64,000 bases of DNA. It comes from Erwinia_E haradaeae_I. Lineage in GTDB: Bacteria > Pseudomonadota > Gammaproteobacteria > Enterobacterales > Enterobacteriaceae. The stretch spans positions 1 to 64,000 of the forward strand of contig NZ_LR217713.1 in NCBI RefSeq assembly GCF_900698925.1, written 5' to 3'. The translations under genes and the position numbers were made by a program. The notes beneath the pieces were generated by a model. That model did not search any database, had not been told where the DNA came from, and saw only the letters and a list, made by a program, of their open reading frames with translations. Below are positions 39,663 to 48,835 of this stretch, piece after piece; the stretch's first letter is position 1; each line of letters opens with the position of its first letter.

Positions 39663-40115
39663 TTAATGCACAATATTGGTTAGATTTTTGATATATATGC
39701 TTTCTTTTTTAATTATATCAATTACACGTAATTGTGCTAATGCTTTCGTTAATTTGATAGATGCTTCTAGAACGTCGCTGTCACAATCATGTTTTTTTAT
39801 GATTTCCATAGCTTCTTTTTTTGCAGAAACCACGCGTTGTTCATCCAAGTCATGTCCCCGAATAGCAGAATCAGCTAAAATCATCACTATATTACGATGC
39901 ACTTCTAATATACCACCAGAGAGATAAATAATTTCTTTTTTACCATTTTTTTTAAGTATTTGAACCATTCCTGGTTTGATTGCTGTTAAGATTGGGGTAT
40001 GGTGGGGCCTAATACCCAGCTCGCCTTCGCTTCCTGAGACTTGGATGCTTTGTACAATACCAGAAAATATTTGAAGTTCTGCGCTAACAACGTCCAACTG
40101 AAAACCTAGGGTCAT
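39663..40115 (-). CDS. atpC: ATP synthase epsilon subunit
   Basis: F1 central-stalk subunit that regulates rotation and ATP hydrolysis. It is 150 aa (E. coli 139), with a short C-terminal tail beyond the usual end. The N-terminal beta sandwich is recognisable (LDVVSAELQIFSG, VSGSEGELGIRPHHTPILTAIKPGM, IIYLSGGILEV, VMILADSAIRG), as are the two C-terminal helices (DLDEQRVVSAKKEA, KALAQLRVIDIIKK). A strong AAGGAG precedes the ATG. Last gene of atpBEFHAGDC, 90 bases after atpD. Confidence 0.97.
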   Translation of the reverse strand: MTLGFQLDVVSAELQIFSGIVQSIQVSGSEGELGIRPHHTPILTAIKPGMVQILKKNGKKEIIYLSGGILEVHRNIVMILADSAIRGHDLDEQRVVSAKKEAMEIIKKHDCDSDVLEASIKLTKALAQLRVIDIIKKESIYIKNLTNIVH

Positions 40116-40205
40116 AGAAAGCTCCTTCTTATCAAGTTGATGTAGTAGTACTTTAGTGCAGTATTTTGAATATCTCTCATGCGGTTCTTTCTTTTTTTAA
40201 TTTTA

Positions 40206-41588
40206 TTAAAACGTCTTAGCCTTTTCTAATGCTTCGTCAATCACACCTACCATATAAAAAGCTTGTTCAGGAAGATGATCATATTTACCCTCCATTATAC
40301 CTTTAAATCCACGTATAGTGTCTGTTAACGATACGTATTTTCCAGGTGCGCCAGTAAATATTTCTGCAACAAAGAATGGTTGAGAAAGAAAACGTTGTAT
40401 CTTTCGAGCTCGTGTCACAACTAGCTTATCTTCTTCTGATAACTCATCCATACCAAGTATAGCAATGATATCTTTTAGTTCTCTGTAACGTTGTAAAAGT
40501 GATTGAATACCGCATGCTGTATCGTAGTGTTCTTGTCCAACAATAAGAGGGTCTAGTTGACGACTGGTTGATTCTAAAGGATCTACGGCTGGATAGATTC
40601 CTAGAGCAGAAATTTGACGACTGAGTACTACAGTAGCATCTAAATGAGAGAAAGTTGTAGCTGGGGATGGATCAGTCAAGTCATCTGCAGGAACATAGAC
40701 AGCCTGAATTGATGTAATGGAGCCAGTGCGTGTTGAGGTAATTCGTTCCTGTAGCGTACCCATTTCTTCTGCTAGCGTGGGCTGGTATCCTACTGCAGAA
40801 GGCATACGTCCTAAGAGTGCTGATACTTCTGTGCCAGCTAGAGTGTAGCGATAAATATTATCAATAAACAATAGTACTTCCTTGCCTTCATCGCGAAATT
40901 TTTCAGCTATAGTCAGACCAGTTAAAGCAACTCTAAGACGGTTTCCGGGGGGCTCATTCATCTGTCCATAGACCAGCGTAACTTTATCAATTACTTTTGA
41001 TTCAATCATTTCATGATAAAAATCATTTCCTTCACGGGTTCTTTCACCCACACCAGTAAATACGGCAAAGCCAGAGTGTTCAGCTGCAATATTCCGAATT
41101 AGCTCCATCATATTCACAGTTTTTCCTACACCCGCACCACCAAATAATCCTACTTTACCACCTTTCGCAAAGGGACACATTAAGTCAATCACCTTAATTC
41201 CAGTTTCTAGCAGTTCTTGAGAGCTAGTTTGTTCTGAATAAGCAGGGGCGGGTCGGTGAATGGGCCAGCGTTCTTTGGCACCAATGTTTCCTTTCATATC
41301 GATTGGTTCGCCAAGTACATTCATTATTCGACCAAGTGTCGCGCTTCCTACTGGAACTTGAATTGGATGCTGGAGATCTAATACTGTAACACCGCGTTTT
41401 AATCCATCTGATGAACCCATAGCTATAGCACGAACTACCCCACCGCCTAATTGTTGCTGTACCTCTAAGATTAGGCGTGTTTGACGAATATAGACTTCAA
41501 GTGCGTTATATATTTTTGGTATAGTTTCTTGAGGAAATTCTACATCTACCACTGCGCCGATTACTTGAATAATTTTCCCGGTACTCAT
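40206..41588 (-). CDS. atpD: ATP synthase beta subunit
   Basis: Catalytic F1 subunit. Its 460 aa equal E. coli. Walker A GGAGVGKT (about 149-156), the catalytic Glu in GVGERTREGND, Walker B VLLFIDNIYRYTLAG, the DELSEED segment that interacts with gamma, and GFKGIMEGKYDHLPEQAFYMVG are all present. GAGG precedes the ATG. There is a 186-base gap from atpG, longer than usual within this operon and without a gene. Confidence 0.99.
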   Translation of the reverse strand: MSTGKIIQVIGAVVDVEFPQETIPKIYNALEVYIRQTRLILEVQQQLGGGVVRAIAMGSSDGLKRGVTVLDLQHPIQVPVGSATLGRIMNVLGEPIDMKGNIGAKERWPIHRPAPAYSEQTSSQELLETGIKVIDLMCPFAKGGKVGLFGGAGVGKTVNMMELIRNIAAEHSGFAVFTGVGERTREGNDFYHEMIESKVIDKVTLVYGQMNEPPGNRLRVALTGLTIAEKFRDEGKEVLLFIDNIYRYTLAGTEVSALLGRMPSAVGYQPTLAEEMGTLQERITSTRTGSITSIQAVYVPADDLTDPSPATTFSHLDATVVLSRQISALGIYPAVDPLESTSRQLDPLIVGQEHYDTACGIQSLLQRYRELKDIIAILGMDELSEEDKLVVTRARKIQRFLSQPFFVAEIFTGAPGKYVSLTDTIRGFKGIMEGKYDHLPEQAFYMVGVIDEALEKAKTF

Positions 41589-41774
41589 TTATTAATCCTC
41601 TATGTATGTATTAATCCTCTAATTGTGATCTTATTTTATTTTATCTGATTCAGTTATATCTTAGTGAGAAGATTAGGATTAGTTATTCAAATAGTTGAGA
41701 AGTTTATCATAGATTGGATATCTATTTAAGATTGTTCTATATATTTTATATTTTGAGTTTTTTTTAATTATGAG

Positions 41775-42644
41775 TTAAACAGCAGAGGCTCCTCCAATAA
41801 TCTCGGTTAATTCCTGAGTAATACCAGCTTGTCGCGCTTTATTATATACTAGTTGTAATTCTTTGATGAGATCCTCACCGTTATCGGTGGCAGTTTTCAT
41901 TGCAAGCATGCGAGCTGCTTGTTCGCTCGCTAAGTTCTCTACGACAGATTGGTAGACTTGAGACTCAATATAACGTTGTAGCAATGTTTCTAATAAAGTT
42001 TTTGGATCAGGTTCATATAGATAATCCCATGTTTTGTTTGAAATTACATTAGTAGAATTGTCTTCAGGAGATAAAGGTAGTAGTTTTACTATTTCTGGGG
42101 ACTGAGAAATAGTATTAATGAATTTGTTGCTAACGAGATATAATTGATCTATACGCTGTTTATTATACAAATGCAGCATTGCCTGAACAGGACCTATTAA
42201 GTCAGATAGAGTTGGTTTATCGTTTATACCATGTAGTTGAGCGACTATATGAGCATCAATTGATCTGAAAAACACCCCTCCTTTTAATCCTATAATAGCT
42301 AGATCATTTTCTATTTTTTTATCATACGAGCTCTTCATATGGATCAATAGTTTTTTAAAGAGATGAAAATTTAAACTTCCACATAGTCCACGATCAGTAG
42401 ATATGACTATATATCCTCTTCTCTTAACATTGCGAATATTTAAGTAAGGGTGTTTGTATTCTAAATTTCCTGAAGTGATATGGGTAATCACTTTTCGTAT
42501 AGATTCGGCGTAAGGACGGCTCATAGCCATTCTTTCTTGGGATTTACGCATTTTCGAAGCTGCAACCATTTCCATTGCTTTAGTAATTTTTTGTGTCTTT
42601 TGTACACAGAGGATTTTATTTCGTATCTCTTTTGCGCTAGACAT
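41775..42644 (-). CDS. atpG: ATP synthase gamma subunit
   Basis: Rotating central shaft of F1. It is 289 aa (E. coli 287). The N-terminal helix AKEIRNKILCVQKTQKITKAMEMVAASKMRKSQ-type pattern and C-terminal helix (ASEQAARMLAMKTATDNGEDLIKELQLVYNKARQAGITQEL-type) form the conserved coiled coil; STDRGLCGSLN is also present. GGAG before the ATG. It lies between atpA (54 bases upstream) and atpD. Confidence 0.98.
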   Translation of the reverse strand: MSSAKEIRNKILCVQKTQKITKAMEMVAASKMRKSQERMAMSRPYAESIRKVITHITSGNLEYKHPYLNIRNVKRRGYIVISTDRGLCGSLNFHLFKKLLIHMKSSYDKKIENDLAIIGLKGGVFFRSIDAHIVAQLHGINDKPTLSDLIGPVQAMLHLYNKQRIDQLYLVSNKFINTISQSPEIVKLLPLSPEDNSTNVISNKTWDYLYEPDPKTLLETLLQRYIESQVYQSVVENLASEQAARMLAMKTATDNGEDLIKELQLVYNKARQAGITQELTEIIGGASAV

Positions 42645-42698
42645 AAGCTTCTCCGCAAGGTCCTATTTATTATACTCTGAATATAACAATAGAGGATC

Positions 42699-44240
42699 TT
42701 ACCAGGATTGTTTTTGTTTAAATTGCTCTAATAGATGGTTTATTTGTTCTTTTATTTCATTATTAAAATTGCCAGATTCATTAATATTAGTTAATAGTGT
42801 CCTGTATTTACAATGAGCGTATTCTAGCAGTGATTTCTCAAAACCACCTATGTTTTGTAGGTTCACGTCATTTAAAAATCCATTCTCTGCAGCAAAGAGC
42901 ATCAGGCTTTGCTCTGCCACAGACATCGGTAGATGTTGTTTTTGTTTTAGTAATTCAGTTATTTTTTGACCATGATTCAATTGTTTTCGAGTAACCTCGT
43001 CTAAATCTGAAGCAAATTGTGAGAAGGCTTCCAGTTCACGATATTGTGCTAAAGCAGTACGAATTCCGCTAGATAATATCTTTATAATGGGAGTCTGAGC
43101 TGCGCTACCTACTCGAGAGACTGAGATTCCTGGATTAATTGCTGGTCGGATACCAGAATTAAATAAGCTAGTTTCTAAGAAAATCTGACCATCAGTAATT
43201 GAGATTACATTAGTAGGTATAAAGGCAGATACATCTCCTGTCTGCGTTTCAATAATTGGCAGAACTGTTAAAGAGCCAGTTTTTCCTTTTACCTTGCCAT
43301 GGGTAACTTGTTCTACATAATTTTCATTTACGCGGGAAGCTCGTTCTAGTAAACGAGAGTGTAAGTAAAAAATATCACCAGGAAAGGCTTCTCGACCTGG
43401 AGGTCGGTGAAGTAATAAAGATATTTGTCGATAAGCAACAGCTTGTTTGGATAAGTCATCATATACCACTAATACGTCTTCACCGTGATCACGAAAGTAT
43501 TCGCCCATAGTACAGCCAGCGTATGGAGCTAAATATTGCAAAGCTGCGGGTTCAGACGCAGTAGCTGCAACTATAATCGTATTAGATATCGCATCATTTT
43601 CTTCTAGTTTTCGAACTATATTTGCAATAGTAGATGATTTTTGACCAATCGCAACATAAATACACTTTATACCAGAATTGCGTTGATTTATTATTGCATC
43701 AATGGCGATTGTGGTTTTACCAGTTTGTCGATCACCAATGATTAACTCGCGTTGCCCTCGTCCAATAGGAATCATTGCATCAATTGCTTTATATCCTGTC
43801 TGGAGAGGTTGGTCAACCATTTTTCTGTCAATTACGCCAGGTGCAATGGTTTCTATTGGTAAAAAACCGTCATTGTTAATACTTCCTTTTCCGTCAATAG
43901 GCTCTCCTAGAGTATTAACAACACGGCCTAATAAACCAGACCCCACTGGCACTTCGAGAATACGTCCTGTGCACTTAACTATCATGCCCTCAGATAGATT
44001 AGTATATATCCCCATCACTACTGCGCTTACAGAGTCGCGTTCGAGATTGAGTGCAATGGCATAACAGTCATTGGGAAGGCTGATCATTTCAGATTGCATG
44101 ACATCAGTTAGGCCATGTATGCGAATAATGCCATCACTTACAGAAACAATAGTTCCTTGGTTGTGAGTTGTGCTGACGATATTAAATTGAGCAATACGTT
44201 CTCTGATTAATGTACTAATTTCAGTGGCATTTAATTGCAT
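42699..44240 (-). CDS. atpA: ATP synthase alpha subunit
   Basis: Non-catalytic nucleotide-binding F1 subunit. Its 513 aa equal E. coli. N-terminal MQLNATEISTLIRERI, Walker A GDRQTGKT (about 169-176), YVAIGQKSSTIANIVRKLE, YDDLSKQAVAYRQISLLLHRPPGREAFPGD-type catalytic-interface region and the arginine-finger region SVSRVGSAAQT are all present. AGGA precedes the ATG. It begins 13 bases after atpH. Confidence 0.99.
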   Translation of the reverse strand: MQLNATEISTLIRERIAQFNIVSTTHNQGTIVSVSDGIIRIHGLTDVMQSEMISLPNDCYAIALNLERDSVSAVVMGIYTNLSEGMIVKCTGRILEVPVGSGLLGRVVNTLGEPIDGKGSINNDGFLPIETIAPGVIDRKMVDQPLQTGYKAIDAMIPIGRGQRELIIGDRQTGKTTIAIDAIINQRNSGIKCIYVAIGQKSSTIANIVRKLEENDAISNTIIVAATASEPAALQYLAPYAGCTMGEYFRDHGEDVLVVYDDLSKQAVAYRQISLLLHRPPGREAFPGDIFYLHSRLLERASRVNENYVEQVTHGKVKGKTGSLTVLPIIETQTGDVSAFIPTNVISITDGQIFLETSLFNSGIRPAINPGISVSRVGSAAQTPIIKILSSGIRTALAQYRELEAFSQFASDLDEVTRKQLNHGQKITELLKQKQHLPMSVAEQSLMLFAAENGFLNDVNLQNIGGFEKSLLEYAHCKYRTLLTNINESGNFNNEIKEQINHLLEQFKQKQSW

Positions 44241-44253
44241 TTACTCTTTCCTT

Positions 44254-44799
44254 TTAAGACTTAAGGACTTTAGTTAGTTGTTCAATTCGATTTCGTATGC
44301 TACCATCAATGACTATGTCACCCATTCGTATGACAAGGCCGGCTATTAACGATGTGTCAATTATATAATTGATTTTAACTTTACTGGATAAATGTTTTTC
44401 CATAGTTGTTCGAATGTTATTCATCTGCATAACATTTAGTTTTTTAGCAGATAATACTTCCAGATCAATAATGGCCTCATATCTAGTACGAAGTTGAATA
44501 AATTTCTCCAATATGTTAGAAAGAAGCGATAAACGTTTATTTTCAGACAATATCCTTATGAAATTTTGCACATGGTGATCTAGATGATCTCCACATATTT
44601 TTATAAAAATGTCCGATATAACGTAAGGTGCTAGAGGTTTTGATATTAGAGTCTGAATCGATGGATAGGATACCACTAATGCAGTAAATGTTAATGTTTT
44701 TTGCCACTGGTCCAGGCAGTTTTGTCTGATAGAAAAATCAAATGCTGCTTTTGCATAAGGACGAGCTAGTGTCATTGAGTCGAGAGTTTTATTTTTCAT
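44254..44799 (-). CDS. atpH: ATP synthase delta subunit
   Basis: Peripheral-stalk subunit joining the b dimer to the top of F1. It is 181 aa (E. coli 177). Conserved ARPYAKAAFDFS near the N-terminus, FIRILSENKRL in the middle, and LIAGLVIRMGDIVIDGSIRNRIEQL at the C-terminus. The start at 44799 overlaps the atpF stop as TAATG, so it is translationally coupled; an internal ATG at 44775 would also fit the family but has no ribosome binding site. Confidence 0.97.
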   Translation of the reverse strand: MKNKTLDSMTLARPYAKAAFDFSIRQNCLDQWQKTLTFTALVVSYPSIQTLISKPLAPYVISDIFIKICGDHLDHHVQNFIRILSENKRLSLLSNILEKFIQLRTRYEAIIDLEVLSAKKLNVMQMNNIRTTMEKHLSSKVKINYIIDTSLIAGLVIRMGDIVIDGSIRNRIEQLTKVLKS

Positions 44800-45272
44800 T
44801 ATGATAGCTCATCGATTATTTTTTTTACGATATTCCCATGCTCTGCTTCATCCAAAGATCGTTCTATTATTTGTTGGACTCCTGACATAATAAGTTCTGT
44901 AACTTGTTGGCGCAACTCCTCACGCATGCGTTGACGTTCTTTATGAATTATAGCTTGTGCCTCAGTAAGTATTTTTTTACGCTCTTGCATAGCGGAGTCT
45001 TTTGCTTCGTTTAAAAGCTGTGCACGATTTTCGTATGCTTCCTCTAAAATAATCCGCGCGTTATTTTTTGCTGTTTGAATTTGGTTAACTACGTTAAGTT
45101 TTGATAGTTCTAAATCTTTTTTAGCATGTTCGACGGCAGTGAAGGCGTCAGAAACTTCCTTCTGGCGTTGTGTAATAGCGGTCATTAGTGGCGGCCATAC
45201 ATATTTCATACAGAATCCAACAAATACAATAAATGCGATAGCTTGGCCAAGGATAGTGGCATTAATGTCCAT
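44799..45272 (-). CDS. atpF: ATP synthase b subunit
   Basis: Peripheral-stalk subunit: an N-terminal membrane anchor (about residues 5-27, MDINATILGQAIAFIVFV then GFCMKYVWPPL) followed by a long charged helix that dimerises. It is 157 aa (E. coli 156). A very strong ribosome binding site AGGAGGTG lies before the ATG. Overlaps atpH by one base. Confidence 0.98.
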   Translation of the reverse strand: MDINATILGQAIAFIVFVGFCMKYVWPPLMTAITQRQKEVSDAFTAVEHAKKDLELSKLNVVNQIQTAKNNARIILEEAYENRAQLLNEAKDSAMQERKKILTEAQAIIHKERQRMREELRQQVTELIMSGVQQIIERSLDEAEHGNIVKKIIDELS

Positions 45273-45378
45273 TGAAAGGCACCTCCTAGTAAAATAAACT
45301 ATTGCCTTTTTCTGTATTTAGGGTCGCGGCGTTATTAATTGTGGTAAAGTTAGAGAACTAGACTACATAAATTGATGT

Positions 45379-45621
45379 TTATGATACAACGGCAAACATC
45401 ATGTATAATCCTAATCCTACTGCTATCATTGGGATAGCGTCAACCAAACCCATAATCACAAAGAATTGTGTACGGAGTAGTGGTATTAAGTCTGGTTGAC
45501 GCGCAGCACCTTCTAGAAACTTCCCTCCCAACATGCCAATACCAATTGCAGCACCAATAGCTGCAAGGCCCATCATAATAGCAGCAGACATGTATAGTAG
45601 ATCCATATTGAGGTTTGCCAT
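45379..45621 (-). CDS. atpE: ATP synthase c subunit
   Basis: Proteolipid of the rotating Fo ring. I choose ATG 45621 (MANLNMDLLYMSAA), which gives 80 aa (E. coli 79) and has GGAG six bases upstream; a frame opening four codons earlier overlaps that ribosome binding site. Two hydrophobic helices are joined by the polar loop GAARQPDLIPLL. The proton-carrying aspartate is present in LVDAIPMIAVGLGLY, aligned to E. coli D61, so the ring should be proton-driven. Confidence 0.98.
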   Translation of the reverse strand: MANLNMDLLYMSAAIMMGLAAIGAAIGIGMLGGKFLEGAARQPDLIPLLRTQFFVIMGLVDAIPMIAVGLGLYMMFAVVS

Positions 45622-45674
45622 CATAATCTCCATGTTTTTATATTTTTTTTAAACAATATTAATACTAATATTAA

Positions 45675-45711
45675 ATCATATACTCTTTTATATTATCATA
45701 TACTCTTTTAT
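45675..45711. repeat. Two-copy tandem repeat between atpE and atpB
   Basis: ATCATATACTCTTTTAT occurs at 45675-45691 and 45695-45711 (period 20). It lengthens the atpB-atpE intergenic region, which in enterics is short and carries the atpE translation enhancer. Probably a slippage duplication. Confidence 0.85.
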
Positions 45712-45754
45712 TATTATAGAGCTATATTTCTTTTATAAAATTATATCAATATTC

Positions 45755-46576
45755 TTATTCTTCGGATGCCATTGAAAGATAGACAATCGTTAGAACCATA
45801 AAAAGAAATGCTTGAAGAGAAATAATGAGGATATGAAAGATTGCCCATGGCACGCTGAGTAGCCACTGCGACCACCATGGAAGTAAGCCTGCAATCAAGA
45901 TAAAGATTAATTCTCCTGCATACATGTTACCAAAAAGTCTCAAACCGAGAGATATAGGTTTAGATAAAAGGCTAACACCTTCTAAAATAAGATTAATTGG
46001 AATGAACACTGGGTGGGTAAATGGCTTGCGTATGAGTTCTGTACTAAAACCTCTTATTCCTTTTATTTTAAAACTATAAAATAGCATTAACAAAAATATT
46101 CCTATTGCCATAGAAAGGGTAATATTAACATCTGCAGAAGGGACTATTCTTAATGCTGGAAGGTGAAATAAGAAATGCTCTCCTATTGATGGTAGGAGGT
46201 CTATAGGTAATATATCCATCAAATTCATTAGGAAGACCCAGACAAAAATAGTTAAAGCTAGCGGAGAAATGATTGCACTGTTTCCATGGTACATTTCGCG
46301 TACGTTTTTATCGATGAAATGAATTATTAATTCAATACAAGCCTGCAACCTTCCAGGTACACCAGTTGTTGCGAATGTAGCTGCATAACGAAATAAAGTC
46401 AAAAAAAATATACCTAATATAACAGAGAAAAATATGGAGTCAATATTTAAAATCCAAAATGTGCTTATTTCATCATTTGCATGCATAATTTTTAGATTAT
46501 TCAGATTGATTCGAAGGTGTTCTAGATGATGAGTAATGTATTCCTTCGGTGATGTAGAGAGTTCTTCTACAGACAT
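45755..46576 (-). CDS. atpB: ATP synthase a subunit
   Basis: Membrane stator subunit that forms the proton half-channels. It is 273 aa (E. coli 271) with five or six hydrophobic segments. The essential arginine is in LGLRLFGNMYAGELIF and the C-terminal QAFLFMVLTIVYLSMASEE is conserved. AAGG before the ATG. First gene of the operon: atpI, which precedes it in E. coli, is absent. A good sigma-70-type promoter lies about 60-90 bases upstream. Confidence 0.98.
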   Translation of the reverse strand: MSVEELSTSPKEYITHHLEHLRINLNNLKIMHANDEISTFWILNIDSIFFSVILGIFFLTLFRYAATFATTGVPGRLQACIELIIHFIDKNVREMYHGNSAIISPLALTIFVWVFLMNLMDILPIDLLPSIGEHFLFHLPALRIVPSADVNITLSMAIGIFLLMLFYSFKIKGIRGFSTELIRKPFTHPVFIPINLILEGVSLLSKPISLGLRLFGNMYAGELIFILIAGLLPWWSQWLLSVPWAIFHILIISLQAFLFMVLTIVYLSMASEE

Positions 46577-46638
46577 GATTTACCTTACCCTGCGTCATTG
46601 ATGTGAGTTGATTTGAGTATGCAGACTAATAAAATATA

Positions 46639-46666
46639 AATATACTTTTTATAAAATGCTAGTCAA
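46639..46666 (-). promoter_or_regulatory. Sigma-70-type promoter of the atp operon
   Basis: On the minus strand TTGACT (46661-46666), 16 bases, TATATT (46639-46644), about 62-90 bases before the atpB ATG. TTGACT matches the -35 consensus at five of six positions and TATATT the -10 at five of six. Confidence 0.6.
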
Positions 46667-47164
46667 TCATTAATAAGCATTAATAATCTTTAATTCCGAT
46701 GTTGATTTTTTTATTTTTTATAGCTCATTAAAAGATAATTAGTCATGGTTTTTAACCATAGTTTCTGAGAAGTCTATTAATAAGTAGTTTATAATTTATT
46801 ATTTATTTAGTTTTTAGTGTAGCAATTATTATTTCTTTTTTCTGAAACTATTATTATATTTGACGAAAATTTAAGCATAACAAACTTTTTAAGTAGAACA
46901 AAGTATGTTCTAGTTTTTAAGTGAGATTTAATTTCATGCAGCTAGAAGCGGTTTTAAAGTAGCTCTATTTGAAACTAGTAAAGTTTTATAGAATAATTTT
47001 TTTAACTATTGTTATATTTCAACAGAAGGAAGAGTCTAGATTAGAGGTATTACTCAATTATTTTTATATGTAGACTGTGTATTGAGATAGTGATTAGTAG
47101 TAAATTGTTTGTTTATTCAAGAAGATAATGTTTATTATGACGTTTTTAAGTACTAAGTTAAATG

Positions 47165-47201
47165 TTATTTTATCATAATTCAATTATTTTATCATAATTC
47201 A
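47165..47201. repeat. 19-base tandem duplication
   Basis: TTATTTTATCATAATTCAA at 47165-47183 is repeated immediately at 47184-47201 (18 of 19 bases). Non-coding; probably replication slippage. Confidence 0.9.
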
Positions 47202-47380
47202 TATGAACCTTACTTGTCTAAGTTATCAAGTTGGATCGATGATTTGATTATCATCTGATTTGTATATGATTTATTCTTTTCTGTATTTTTGCAAAGAGCG
47301 ATTGAATTTGTTTAGTTTGTTTTAAGGTATTAATTGAATAATGTTTAGTTTGATCTAATTAATAATGTGTATATTGTTTT

Positions 47381-47414
47381 TGTGGTCTGTATCTTGATGT
47401 GGTCTGTATCTTGA
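47381..47414. repeat. 17-base perfect tandem duplication
   Basis: TGTGGTCTGTATCTTGA occurs twice head to tail (47381-47397 and 47398-47414). Non-coding; a recent duplication since the copies are identical. Confidence 0.95.
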
Positions 47415-48280
47415 TAATGGTAATCTAATTATATTCATTCAATTCCAAATCTCTTTATCCAGTAAAGCGAGGGTGATTAATAATAATTCTTCCATTTTTG
47501 AGAAGATTATTGTCTATGTAGTCTATAATTAGTGGTATTAGGCTAGTAAATTTCAATATTTTCAGCTTAACTAACGCATATCGACTCAATTTTAGATTGA
47601 TGAATTAATCATATAAAGAGAAGTGTCTTGATTAGATTATTTTTTAATTTTTTTATTGCTTCATACTATAACCTGTCTTTAATATTGCATAAATACGGTG
47701 TAAATTATTTAGCTGAAAATTAGTAAATTACTATAGTATATACATTATTTATGTATTTTTGGCATGGATTAGACAGAACATGCATGTATCTTGAATTGGT
47801 TATTGAGGATATAACCTTTGATTTGATATCTTTAATTTATCTAAGACGCTTGTCTTAAGTAAGCTTAAACTTAACTATACATGAGTATTTAGGATATAAT
47901 ATTGAGGATATAAAATATTATAAAACTTGAAAAACATAACATTGTTAAAAATTTGATTGAGGATTATTAATTATCTATATGGTAACTGTAGATGTTTAGA
48001 AAACATATTTTATCGGTTGATGGTAAATGGTGTTTGTTTATTAATTTATCATTTATCATCAGTATATATGGATATAGACTCATGATTTATTTTAATAATG
48101 AAACACAATTTTTATTATTTTAATTTATCTTTTAATCTTTCATTTTATTTGTTATTTTAATTTTAATTTGTCTTGATATATAAGTTTTTATTATATCCTT
48201 ATATTCTTAATTTTACCCTAAACATTATAATCGGTAGTATCTTCGAGCATGTAGTCGAGAATCATACCGGAGCAATATTA

Positions 48281-48835
48281 ATGCATACAGTCTCTTTACA
48301 TCATTATCTTTTTGTTTTTATGGGTGTATCTGGCAGTGGTAAATCAACTGTTGCAAATACAGTTGCTTATAAGCTACAAGCTGCTGTGCTTGACGGTGAC
48401 TTTCTTCATCCTCGATCTAATATAAAAAAAATGGCTTCGGGTTGCCCGCTTAATGATGATGATCGACGTCCATGGTTAGAATCCATAAACGCTGCTGCCT
48501 TTGCCATGCAGTGCACGAATCAGGTTTCATTAATTGTCTGCTCTGCATTAAAAAAAAGTTATCGCAATATTTTACGATCTGGTCATTCCAATCTTTTTTT
48601 TATTTATCTTAGGGGTGATTTTAATATCATAAAGTCACGTCTTCAGGCGCGAAAAGGGCACTTTTTTCAACCACAGATGCTCCGCACTCAATTTGCTGTT
48701 TTAGAGCCGCCTGAAGCTGAAGAAAAAGATGTATTCTCTATTGATATTTATCCACCTATAGATGAAGTGATTTCTATTACATTAAAAACTATAGAAAAAG
48801 TGATTAAAAATCATAATATAAGTGGGGTTGCATGA
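48281..48835 (+). CDS. gntK: Gluconokinase
   Basis: Phosphorylates D-gluconate to 6-phosphogluconate, the entry into the pentose phosphate or Entner-Doudoroff routes. ATG 48281 gives 184 aa (E. coli GntK 175) with GGAG (48269-48272) eight bases upstream; the open frame back to a TTG at 48173 has no counterpart. The P-loop GVSGSGKS (residues 15-22), LDGDFLHP, NIKKMASGCPLNDDDRRPWL, VCSALKKSYRNILR and ARKGHFF are clear. It overlaps gntU by four bases (ATGA), the E. coli gntKU arrangement. It is more GntK-like than IdnK-like from the partner gene, not from residue analysis. Confidence 0.96.
   Translation: MHTVSLHHYLFVFMGVSGSGKSTVANTVAYKLQAAVLDGDFLHPRSNIKKMASGCPLNDDDRRPWLESINAAAFAMQCTNQVSLIVCSALKKSYRNILRSGHSNLFFIYLRGDFNIIKSRLQARKGHFFQPQMLRTQFAVLEPPEAEEKDVFSIDIYPPIDEVISITLKTIEKVIKNHNISGVA

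Larger units (their letters stand above)
46577..48280. other. 1.7 kb spacer between divergent atpB and gntK
   Basis: It holds the atp promoter (46639-46666) on the left and several short tandem duplications (46669-46688, 47165-47201, 47381-47414). No gene, RNA or atpI remnant was recognised. The frame of gntK is open back to 48173, but that part has no family similarity. Confidence 0.55.

Noticed and set aside
48173..48280. N-terminal extension of gntK from a TTG
   Set aside because: No similarity to gluconokinases, whereas ATG 48281 has a well-placed GGAG and the expected length.
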